From Enemella evansiae (GTDB taxonomy: Bacteria > Actinomycetota > Actinomycetes > Propionibacteriales > Propionibacteriaceae), in assembly GCF_002250705.1 (NCBI RefSeq), contig NZ_NMVP01000012.1:186001-250000 (forward strand): 64,000 nt of DNA, given 5' to 3'. Positions 54,626 to 62,086 of the stretch are shown piece by piece (position 1 is the first letter of the stretch; each line of letters begins with the position of its first letter). The notes beneath the pieces were generated by a model. That model had not been told where the DNA came from. It searched no databases and saw only the letters and a program-made list of their open reading frames with translations. The position numbers and the translations under genes were made by a program.

Positions 54626-55303
54626 ATGACCACCTTGTCCCGCGCGGAGCTCGCCCAGTACGTCGACCACACCCTGCTCAAGCCGGAGGCCACCCCCGCC
54701 GATGTGCAGGCCCTGGCCGCCGAGGCGCGCGAGCTGGGGGCGTACTCGATCTGCATCTCGCCGAACATGCTGAACCCGGCGGTGCTGGGGGGTGAGCTGG
54801 AGCTCGGCGAGGTCAAGCTGGCCACGGTCTGCGGCTTCCCCTCCGGCAAGCACGAGTCCGAGATCAAGGCTGCCGAGGCGGCCAAAGCCGTCGAGCACGG
54901 CGCCGACGAGGTGGACATGGTCATGGACATCGGCGCGCTGAAGTCCGGCAACACCGACGCCGTCACCGCCGATATCCGCGCGGTCCGCGAGGCCATCCCC
55001 TCGGCGATCCTCAAGGTGATCATCGAGGCCGCGGCGCTCACCGACGACGAGATCGTCGCCGCCTGCCGCGCCGCCGAGGCGGCGATGGCCGACTTCGTGA
55101 AGACCTCGACCGGTTTCCATCCGGCCGGCGGGGCGTCGGTCGAGGCGGTACGCCTGATGCGCGAGACCGTCGGCGATCGGCTCGGGGTGAAGGCCTCCGG
55201 CGGCATCCGCGATCACGCCACCGCGATCGCGATGATCGAGGCGGGTGCCTCCCGGCTCGGCCTGTCCGGGACGGCGAAGGTGCTCGAGGGCGCCACCGAC
55301 TGA
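54626..55303 (+). CDS. deoC: Deoxyribose-phosphate aldolase
   Basis: A 225-residue TIM-barrel aldolase. The Schiff-base Lys lies in [10 protein letters not shown] and the second Lys in [22 protein letters not shown] is the usual N-terminal motif. It cleaves deoxyribose-5-phosphate to glyceraldehyde-3-phosphate and acetaldehyde in nucleoside catabolism. No deoA or deoD genes lie beside it. Complete length. Confidence 0.97.
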   Translation: MTTLSRAELAQYVDHTLLKPEATPADVQALAAEARELGAYSICISPNMLNPAVLGGELELGEVKLATVCGFPSGKHESEIKAAEAAKAVEHGADEVDMVMDIGALKSGNTDAVTADIRAVREAIPSAILKVIIEAAALTDDEIVAACRAAEAAMADFVKTSTGFHPAGGASVEAVRLMRETVGDRLGVKASGGIRDHATAIAMIEAGASRLGLSGTAKVLEGATD

Positions 55304-55317
55304 CGACGCCGGGTGAC

Positions 55318-56211
55318 TCAGGCGGGGGTGCCCACCCCGCGGAGCGCGGCGATCGAGTCGTCGGTGCAGGTGTCGAAGAAGACGCCGACGACCTCCTCCA
55401 GCTCATCGAGGTTCTGGGCGGCGAACAGCACCGGCTGATAGGCGGTGATGTCGTAGTTGATCGAGCCCATCTGCGGCAGGTCGAGCGGGCGGATCTCCAT
55501 CTGGGCGTATTCGTCCATTTCCCCATAGCTGGAAAGGATTCCGGCGCCGTACGCCTTCAGGTCACCGTCCTCCCACATCACCCCGAACTCCATCGAGAAC
55601 CAGAACACATCCGCCAGGAACTGCATCCCCTCCTCGCTCTCCAACCGCATCGAGGCCTGCCCGGCGGCCTCGGTGAGCCGCGCGAAGCGGGGACTGGCGA
55701 GCTGGTTGCCGTGCCCGATCACCTCGTGGATGATGTCCGGCTCAGGGGTGTAGAGCGGCTCGGAGGGATGACGCAGATACTGCGTGGAATGGAAAACCCG
55801 GCGCCCCAGCGCGCCATAGAACTGGCGCAGTTCGACCAGCCCGGGGGCGGCGATGTAGCTCCATCCGGTGAGCGGTTCGATCAGCGCGCTCACCTCATCG
55901 AGCTGCGGCACCCGATCGGTGGGCAGCTTGAGGGCCGCCTTGGCGGCCAGGTACTCGCTGTGCGCGTGGCGCTCGTGCTTGGGGGCGAGTTCGCGACTGA
56001 CGATCCGCCAGACCTCGTTCTCCTGGTCGGTGTACGCGATCTGCGGGATGGGTTGCCCGGGTGACCAGGAGACCGCGGCGGCGGCGATCTCGTTGCGGCG
56101 GGCGCGGTAGGCCTCGTCCTTGAACCCCGGATGGTTCTCGCCCAGGTGCACCTGGACCGACCCGTCCGCGTCCGCGGAGACCGGGGAGTACAGCTGACCT
56201 TCGGTGAACAT
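55318..56211 (-). CDS. phhA: Phenylalanine 4-monooxygenase
   Basis: A 297-residue aromatic amino acid hydroxylase. The Fe(II) ligands are His162 and His167 (DIIHEVIGHGNQL) and Glu208 (VFWFSMEFGVM). It makes tyrosine from phenylalanine with a pterin cofactor. There is no ACT regulatory domain, as in most bacterial forms. ATG 56211 is set by GGAGGGATC immediately upstream; the open frame continues to 56583 without a signal. No PhhB dehydratase gene is adjacent. Confidence 0.95.
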   Translation of the reverse strand: MFTEGQLYSPVSADADGSVQVHLGENHPGFKDEAYRARRNEIAAAAVSWSPGQPIPQIAYTDQENEVWRIVSRELAPKHERHAHSEYLAAKAALKLPTDRVPQLDEVSALIEPLTGWSYIAAPGLVELRQFYGALGRRVFHSTQYLRHPSEPLYTPEPDIIHEVIGHGNQLASPRFARLTEAAGQASMRLESEEGMQFLADVFWFSMEFGVMWEDGDLKAYGAGILSSYGEMDEYAQMEIRPLDLPQMGSINYDITAYQPVLFAAQNLDELEEVVGVFFDTCTDDSIAALRGVGTPA

Positions 56212-56461
56212 GATCCCTCCATCGACGGTGACGTGGACCACAAGTGCAACAGAAGTCCCACCCGGGGCCAAGTGTTGCCCGGCGAGCTGGTCAGATCGAC
56301 CACCAATTGCACGCAGATCCCAAAAATCGCTGGTCAACCTGCGCACCAGGCCCCGAAGCCCCTTCCCGGCCGTCAGGGAAAGGAACCTTCCACCGCCGCG
56401 GACGAGACCGCGGCCGGCCTCCGGACCTAGCGTGAGGACGTACCCAGCCGAGGAGCCCACC

Positions 56462-57520
56462 ATGAAACCGCAGCGCATCGACCGTCGCGTGCTGGCGATC
56501 GCGATCACCGTCCTGACCGTCGCCTCGTCACTGCTGCTGGCGCCGTGGGCGATGGCCGCCAAGGGGGTCGACACCTCGAGCAAGCAGGCCTACCTCAAGT
56601 CGGTCGCGCCGCTGGCCCAGGCGAGCATGAAGAAATATGGTGTGCCGGCCTCGGTCGCGATCGCCCAGTCGATCCAGGAGAGCTCCTGGGGCAAGTCCTC
56701 GCTCTCACTGGAGGGCAACGCCTACTTCGGCATCAAGTGCAGCTCGCAGAGCCAGTACAGCAACGGCTGCGTCACCAAGCAGACCTGGGAAGTCGTGAAC
56801 GGCAAGAAGATCGTCATCGACGCCAAGTTCCGCAGGTATCCGAAGCCGGAGAACAGCTTCCTCGATCACGGGCTCTTCCTGAAGAGCAAGGACCGGTACG
56901 CCGCGGCGTTCAAGTACACCAAGCAGCCGAAGCAGTTCATCCGCGAGGTGCACAAGGCCGGGTACGCGACCGACCCGAACTACACCAACGCCATCACCAA
57001 GCTGATGGACCAGTACAACCTGTACCAGTACGACAAGGTGACGACCACGACATCGCCGACGAAGAAGCCGACGGGGACCAAGTCACCCACCAAGAAGCCG
57101 ACGGCCAAGCCGACCGCGACGAAGTCCCCGACCGGCAAGCCGACGCCCAAGCAGACCGCGACGCCGAAGCAGACCGCCAGCCCGAAGCCCACGCCGAAGG
57201 CCACCGCGACCCCGAAGGCGACCCCGCCGGTCACGTCGAGCCCGGAGCCGACCACTCAGCCGACGAGCGAACCGACCAGCGAGCCGACGACGGGGCCGGA
57301 GCCCACCACCGACCCCACCTCGGAACCGGTGCCCACCGAACCCACCGAGCCGAGTGATCCGACCGAACCGGTGAACCCGGAGCAGCCGGCCGATCCGGAG
57401 AAGGAGTTGCCGCCCGACGTGCCCGCACCGGCACCGGTGGCGGACAGCAAGAGCAGCGGTGGCTATCCCACCGGCGGCTATCCCGAGACGACCGGCGGAC
57501 TCGCCAGCACCGGAGTCTGA
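56462..57520 (+). CDS. Secreted glucosaminidase (GH73) with Pro/Thr/Lys-rich tail
   Basis: A 352-residue exported protein. The signal peptide (VLAIAITVLTVASSLLLAPW) ends near AMA (residue 32). The GH73 domain spans about 40-195, with catalytic Glu73 in IAQSIQESSWGKSS and YFGIK. The remaining ~150 residues are low complexity: KPT/PTK repeats, then PTSEPT-like acidic repeats, suited to spanning the cell wall. It ends GGLASTGV, a LAXTG-like sequence with no following membrane anchor. The catalytic domain is paralogous to that at 49450. Confidence 0.92.
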   Translation: MKPQRIDRRVLAIAITVLTVASSLLLAPWAMAAKGVDTSSKQAYLKSVAPLAQASMKKYGVPASVAIAQSIQESSWGKSSLSLEGNAYFGIKCSSQSQYSNGCVTKQTWEVVNGKKIVIDAKFRRYPKPENSFLDHGLFLKSKDRYAAAFKYTKQPKQFIREVHKAGYATDPNYTNAITKLMDQYNLYQYDKVTTTTSPTKKPTGTKSPTKKPTAKPTATKSPTGKPTPKQTATPKQTASPKPTPKATATPKATPPVTSSPEPTTQPTSEPTSEPTTGPEPTTDPTSEPVPTEPTEPSDPTEPVNPEQPADPEKELPPDVPAPAPVADSKSSGGYPTGGYPETTGGLASTGV

Positions 57521-57548
57521 CCCACCGAACCCACCCCGAACCAGAACC

Positions 57549-57580
57549 GCCTGACGCCCGGCCGCCCCCGGGCGTCAGGC
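57549..57580. terminator. Bidirectional hairpin terminator
   Basis: GCCTGACGCCCGG (57549-57561) and CCGGGCGTCAGGC (57568-57580) form a perfect 13-bp stem with a 6-base loop, followed by CATTTCT. It lies between the convergent glucosaminidase and osmoprotectant-binding genes. Confidence 0.8.
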
Positions 57581-57603
57581 CATTTCTCGGGCCAACGAGT
57601 GGG

Positions 57604-58527
57604 TCAGGCCAGGTTCTTGGACTTCAACCAGTCGCCGGCGACCTTCTTGGGATCCAGGTGATCGGCATCCACCTGCTTGTTCAGCGCGGTCAGGTCCTCG
57701 GTGGTGAGCGCCGCCTGGACGGCGTCGACGGCTTGGACGGCCGCAGCGTTGTTCTTCACCTCGGCGCGGACCAGCGGGATCACCTGCTGCGGCAGGATCA
57801 TCTGCTGGGGATCGCTGAGCATGACCAGGTTGTTGTCGCTGATCGCGGCGTCGGTGGTGAAGAAGGTGGCCACCTGGACCTTGTTGTCGAGCAGATCCTT
57901 CACCTTCACCGCCTGGGCGTCGTAGGTGCGGAACTCCTTGAACTTGGCGCCATAGATCGCCTCCAACCCGGGCGGACCGTAGGGGCGATCCTTGAGCTCG
58001 GCCGGGCCGCCCAGGGCGGCATTGGCGGCGATCTTCTTCAGATCCGACAGGCTCTGCAATCCGTTCTGCTGGGCGTATTGCGAGGTCACGCAGTAGACGT
58101 CCTGGTCGGCGGCCTGGGAGGCCTTCAGCACCGCGAGCCCCTGGCCGGCGACCACGGTCCCCAGTGCCTGCTCGATCTCCGCGGGCTTGGTCGCCGGATT
58201 GTTCTGGTCCAGGTATTGCAGCAGGTTGCCGCCGTATTCGGGCACCATCTGCACCGAGCCGTCCTGGAGTGCCTTGATGTAGACCTCGCGGCTGCCGATG
58301 CCCTGCTTGGTGGTGGCCTGTACGCCCTTCGCGGCCATCGCCTGGGCGTACAGCTCGGCGAGCACCATCGACTCGGTGAAGTTGGCCGAGCCGACGGCGA
58401 TGGTGCCGGCGGCCGGCGGGCCGGAGGCACCGGGTGAGGCGCTGGAGTTGGCGAGTGGATCATTGCCGACCCCACAGCCCGCCAGCGGAACCAGGGCGGT
58501 CAGGGCGAGGAAGTTGCGACGTTTCAT
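57604..58527 (-). CDS. Osmoprotectant ABC transporter substrate-binding lipoprotein (OpuCC/ProX-like)
   Basis: A 307-residue lipoprotein. The lipobox is LVPLAGC with Cys18, after an RR-containing n-region. The mature part (GSANFTESMVLAELYAQAM, GSREVYIKALQDGSVQMVPE) is the OpuC/ProX periplasmic-binding fold for glycine betaine, choline or carnitine. It is the last gene of a four-gene operon with two permeases and an ATPase. Confidence 0.92.
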   Translation of the reverse strand: MKRRNFLALTALVPLAGCGVGNDPLANSSASPGASGPPAAGTIAVGSANFTESMVLAELYAQAMAAKGVQATTKQGIGSREVYIKALQDGSVQMVPEYGGNLLQYLDQNNPATKPAEIEQALGTVVAGQGLAVLKASQAADQDVYCVTSQYAQQNGLQSLSDLKKIAANAALGGPAELKDRPYGPPGLEAIYGAKFKEFRTYDAQAVKVKDLLDNKVQVATFFTTDAAISDNNLVMLSDPQQMILPQQVIPLVRAEVKNNAAAVQAVDAVQAALTTEDLTALNKQVDADHLDPKKVAGDWLKSKNLA

Positions 58528-58530
58528 GGG

Positions 58531-59283
58531 TCAGCCTTTCGCTTCAGCGGGCTCAATTTTCCCATCCGGGTTGGATTCCCGGGCAGGCTCGGCGGTCAGA
58601 TTGGGGTCGGTATCGGTGTCGGTGTCGCGATGGACCGGGTTGGCGCGACGACGCAGGACGGCGGCGGCCACGCCCAGGACGATGTCCAGGACGATCGCCA
58701 GCGCCATCACCAGCACCGCCCCGGCGAACACCTCCGGATAACCGCCGATCCGCTTCTGCCCGTCGAGCACCAACCGACCCAGACCACCCGCGGCGGCCAT
58801 CGCGGCGACGGTGGCGCTGGCGATCACCTGCAGCGAGGCGGAGCGGACACCGGAGACGATCAGCGGCAGCGCGAGCGGCAGCTCGACACGGCGGATCACC
58901 TGGCCGTCGGTCATCCCCATCGCGGCGGCGGCGAGCACGGCATCGGAGTCCGCGTTGAAGAATCCGGAGACGGTGCCGTTCAGGATCGGCGGCACGGCGA
59001 GCACGGCCAGGCAGAGCACCACCGGCAGCGCGCCGGTGCTCATCAGCGTGACCGCGAGCACCAGCAGACCGAGGGTGGGGATGGCCCGCGCCGCGTTGCT
59101 GATCCCGGCGACCAGGACGTTGCCGCGGCGGGTGTGGCCGATCAGGATGCCCAGCGGGATCGCCACCACCATGGCCGCGAGCAGCGAGACCCCGGAATAG
59201 AAGAGGTGCTCCAGCAGGCGCTGGCCGATACCGTCGCCGCCGGACCAGTTGGCCGGGTCGAAGAGGAAACCGAGGAGGTTCAT
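58531..59283 (-). CDS. Osmoprotectant ABC transporter permease 2
   Basis: A 250-residue permease with about six helices. The coupling loop is AAAAMGMTDGQVIRRVELPLAL. A Thr-Asp repeat tail (DTDTDTD) extends the C-terminus beyond the usual length. The ATG overlaps the stop of permease 1 (ATGA), and the binding-protein gene follows by three bases. It forms the membrane channel with permease 1. Confidence 0.92.
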   Translation of the reverse strand: MNLLGFLFDPANWSGGDGIGQRLLEHLFYSGVSLLAAMVVAIPLGILIGHTRRGNVLVAGISNAARAIPTLGLLVLAVTLMSTGALPVVLCLAVLAVPPILNGTVSGFFNADSDAVLAAAAMGMTDGQVIRRVELPLALPLIVSGVRSASLQVIASATVAAMAAAGGLGRLVLDGQKRIGGYPEVFAGAVLVMALAIVLDIVLGVAAAVLRRRANPVHRDTDTDTDPNLTAEPARESNPDGKIEPAEAKG

Positions 59284-59930
59284 CGCGACCCCAATCCGAA
59301 CCAGGGCAGGAAGATTCGCTGGGCGAGCAGGATCAGCGAGTCGGCGATCAGGGCGAGCAGCAGGATCAGCACCATGGCGACGATGATCGGAGTGGCGAAG
59401 CCCTGATCGAAGCCCTGGGTGAAGTACTGCCCCAGTGCTCCCATGCCGATCACCGCGCCGACCGAGACCAGGGAGATGGTGGAGACGGTGGCGACCCGCA
59501 GGCCGGAGATGATCACCGGCATCGCCAACGGCAGCTCGACGCCGAGCACTCGGCGTACCGGGCCATAACCCATCGCCACCGCCGACTGGCGGACCGTGTC
59601 GTCCACCGCCGCGAACCCATCGGCGACGTTGCGGACCAGCAGCGCGAAGGCGTACACCGCGAGCGCCACCACCACATTGACCGGGTCGAGGATCTGGGTG
59701 CCGAGGATCAGCGGCATCACCACGAACATGGCGATCGAGGGGATCGCATAGAGCAGGCCGAGGACCGCCAGCCAGGCGCCGGCGGCGCGGCCGGTACGCC
59801 GGACCAGGTAGCCGACCGGCAGCGCGACGACCAGACCGATCAGCACCGGCAGCACCGAGAGCACCACGTGCTGGCCGGTCCGCGCGGCGATGTCGGCCGC
59901 ATTGGCCTGCAGCCAGGTCCAGTTGATCAC
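59280..59930 (-). CDS. Osmoprotectant ABC transporter permease 1
   Basis: A 216-residue permease of the OpuCB/OpuCD type. The coupling loop is SAVAMGYGPVRRVLGVELPL. About six helices are seen, with no extra domains. It overlaps the ATPase stop (ATGA). Together with permease 2 it forms the heterodimeric channel. Confidence 0.93.
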   Translation of the reverse strand: MINWTWLQANAADIAARTGQHVVLSVLPVLIGLVVALPVGYLVRRTGRAAGAWLAVLGLLYAIPSIAMFVVMPLILGTQILDPVNVVVALAVYAFALLVRNVADGFAAVDDTVRQSAVAMGYGPVRRVLGVELPLAMPVIISGLRVATVSTISLVSVGAVIGMGALGQYFTQGFDQGFATPIIVAMVLILLLALIADSLILLAQRIFLPWFGLGSR

Positions 59931-61252
59931 GGCTTCTCGCCCTCCGGTTCCACGTCGGCCGGCTGCTCGCTCGCGGGCGCGTCAGCGGGCTTGACGGCGG
60001 TGGCACCGCCGCGGCGCTTGCGGCGGCCCTTCGCGGAACGCTTCTGCTCGGCCAGCGCCTCGGCCTCGGCGCGCTGGCGCTCCTGGTCCGCGGCCTGCTC
60101 GGCGGCCTGCCGCTCGGCCTCGATACGAGCGGCCTCGGCATCCTCCTCGGACCGGATCTGGCGGGTCACCTGGCTCTCGGCGACCCCGGCCCGGTAGGCG
60201 CGGACGTGCTGCATCACCGCATCGTCGGAGATCACCCCGGCGTAGCGACCATCGGCGCCGACGGCGACCGCGAGCCCGGTCGGCGAGGTGAGCGCGGCCT
60301 CGACGACCTCCCGCAGCGGCGCCCCCGGGTTGGTGAAGGTGCTGCCCAGACCGAGCAACCGGCCCGGGCGCTGCGGATCGGCCCAGCCCTGCGGGCGGCC
60401 CTCCCCGTCGACGACCAGCACCGGTTCGTCGCTGGGGCCCTCCCCGCGCTCGAAGGCGGCGTTGCGGACGGTGCGCACCCGCTCCAGCTTCAGCTCCGGT
60501 GCACCCGCGAAGGTGAGCGAGCGGTAACCGCGGTCGCGCCCGACGAAGTCGGCAACGAACTCACTGGCCGGGTTGTCGAGAATCTCCTCGGGGGTGTCGA
60601 ACTGGGCCAGATGGCCGCCCTTCTGCAGCACCGCGACCTGGTTGCCCATCGTGATCGCCTCGTCCATGTCGTGGGTGATCATCAGGATGGTCTTCTTCAG
60701 ATCGGTCTGCAGCCGCTTCACCAGCTCCTGCAGATCGGCGCGGACCACCGGGTCGACCGCGGAGAACGGCTCGTCCATCAGCAGCAGATCGGGATCCGCG
60801 GCGAGTGCCCGGGCCACCCCGACGCGCTGTTGCTGGCCACCGGAGAGCTGGGCGGGGAAGCGACGGCCGAGCTGCGGTTCCAGGCCGACCAGCTCCAGCA
60901 GCTCCTGCGCGCGGGCATGGGTCTTCCGATCGTCCCAGCCGAGCAGTTCGGGCACGGTGCCGATGTTCTCCAGGATGGTGCGGTGCGGGAAGAGGCCACC
61001 GTTCTGGATCACATAACCCATCTGCCGGCGCAGCACCGTCTTCTTCAGCCGCTTGATCGGCGTACCGTCCCATTCCACGCTGCCGGCGGTCGGCTCGATC
61101 ATCCGGTTGACCATCCGCAGCAGGGTGGTCTTGCCGCAACCCGAGGGGCCGACCATCACCGTGGTGCCGTCGGAGGGCACGACGAGGCTGAGGTCCTCCA
61201 CGGCCTTGGTGCCGTCGGAATAGGTCTTGGACACCGACTTGAACTCGATCAA
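59927..61252 (-). CDS. Osmoprotectant ABC transporter ATPase with CBS domain (OpuCA-like)
   Basis: A 441-residue protein. Walker A is VGPSGCGKTTLLRM, the signature QLSGGQQQRVGVARAL and Walker B LLLMDEPFSAVDP. A C-terminal CBS region (VLVVDGEGRPQGWADPQRPG, VGADGRYAGVISDDAVMQHV) can sense ionic strength. The last ~90 residues are a charged Ala/Glu/Arg-rich coiled coil not typical of OpuCA. The TTG start at 61252 is supported by AAGGA five bases upstream. It heads the operon. Confidence 0.92.
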   Translation of the reverse strand: MIEFKSVSKTYSDGTKAVEDLSLVVPSDGTTVMVGPSGCGKTTLLRMVNRMIEPTAGSVEWDGTPIKRLKKTVLRRQMGYVIQNGGLFPHRTILENIGTVPELLGWDDRKTHARAQELLELVGLEPQLGRRFPAQLSGGQQQRVGVARALAADPDLLLMDEPFSAVDPVVRADLQELVKRLQTDLKKTILMITHDMDEAITMGNQVAVLQKGGHLAQFDTPEEILDNPASEFVADFVGRDRGYRSLTFAGAPELKLERVRTVRNAAFERGEGPSDEPVLVVDGEGRPQGWADPQRPGRLLGLGSTFTNPGAPLREVVEAALTSPTGLAVAVGADGRYAGVISDDAVMQHVRAYRAGVAESQVTRQIRSEEDAEAARIEAERQAAEQAADQERQRAEAEALAEQKRSAKGRRKRRGGATAVKPADAPASEQPADVEPEGEKP

Positions 61253-61353
61253 GGCGATCCTTGCTGCTGGCGGACGGACGGACCCGACAAGCGTAATCGC
61301 TGGGCCTGTCGGTTCCAGGAAGCTGCCCCGGCGGGTGCGAACCTGGCTCCAGT

Positions 61354-61366
61354 TAGCCTCTACCCC
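61354..61366 (+). promoter_or_regulatory. Leaderless -10 box of GOLPH3-like gene
   Basis: TAGCCT (61354-61359) ends seven bases before the GTG at 61367. Confidence 0.5.
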
Positions 61367-61960
61367 GTGCTGGTCGCCGAGAAACTCCTGCTGCTGCTCA
61401 CCGATACCGAGACCGGGAGGGTACGTGGCCAGTTCGCCGATCGGGCGCTCGCCGGCGCCCTGCTGATGGACCTCTCCTTCCGCGGCCGGATCCGGGTGAC
61501 CGAGAAGGGTGAGCGGAGCCATCGGCCGAACCGGGTCGTGGTGGTGAACGACGCCCCCACCGACGACGCGGTGCTCGATGCCGCGCTGGCCCGGCTCGCC
61601 GGGGCCGAGCGGCGGATGCAGAGCGCGGTCGGTCGGTTGGCGGGTCAGGTTCGTACGCCGCTGCGGGAGCGACTGATCGCGGCCGGTGCCGCCGGTGACC
61701 GGGCCGCGAAACAGGACCTGCTGACCACCCTGCGCCAGGTGCTGCTCGACGGTGCGGAGCCCGACACCGACACCGCGGCCCTGATCGGCGCACTGGCGGC
61801 ACTCGGGCGCCTTCCCGGCATCCTCGGTGAGCGGTTGTCCCGGGAGCAGAAACGCGCGGTGCGGCAGCGGGCCAGCGAGCTGCGGCAGCAGAACTGGGCC
61901 GCGGATGCGGCGTACCGGTCGATCGTCGCCACCAACGCCATCATCGCGGGCGGAGCCTGA
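61367..61960 (+). CDS. GOLPH3/VPS74-family protein
   Basis: A 197-residue mostly helical protein. MLVAEKLLLLLTDTETGRV, ALAGALLMDLSFRGRIRV and LPGILGERLSREQKRAVRQR match the GOLPH3 (GPP34) family, which is common in actinomycetes. Eukaryotic members bind phosphoinositides; the bacterial function is unknown. The GTG start is deduced from the -10 spacing. It is divergent from the OpuC operon. Confidence 0.85.
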   Translation: MLVAEKLLLLLTDTETGRVRGQFADRALAGALLMDLSFRGRIRVTEKGERSHRPNRVVVVNDAPTDDAVLDAALARLAGAERRMQSAVGRLAGQVRTPLRERLIAAGAAGDRAAKQDLLTTLRQVLLDGAEPDTDTAALIGALAALGRLPGILGERLSREQKRAVRQRASELRQQNWAADAAYRSIVATNAIIAGGA

Positions 61961-62086
61961 CGCAGCTCAGGGCGTACGCTGACCCGAAGGTCACCACTGG
62001 CATCCCAAGCTACTGCCAAGTAACATGTGGCCACGCGAAGGTGCCGCAGGCTGGCACCGATACCACCCAGACCTCGGGAGCGCTGC

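Noticed and set aside
56212..56461. Possible c-di-AMP (ydaO) riboswitch before the glucosaminidase gene
   Set aside because: ATCGCTGG and GGAACCTTCC occur, and such riboswitches often precede wall hydrolases. The remaining conserved helices are not recognisable and the spacing is too short. An Rfam RF00379 search would settle it.
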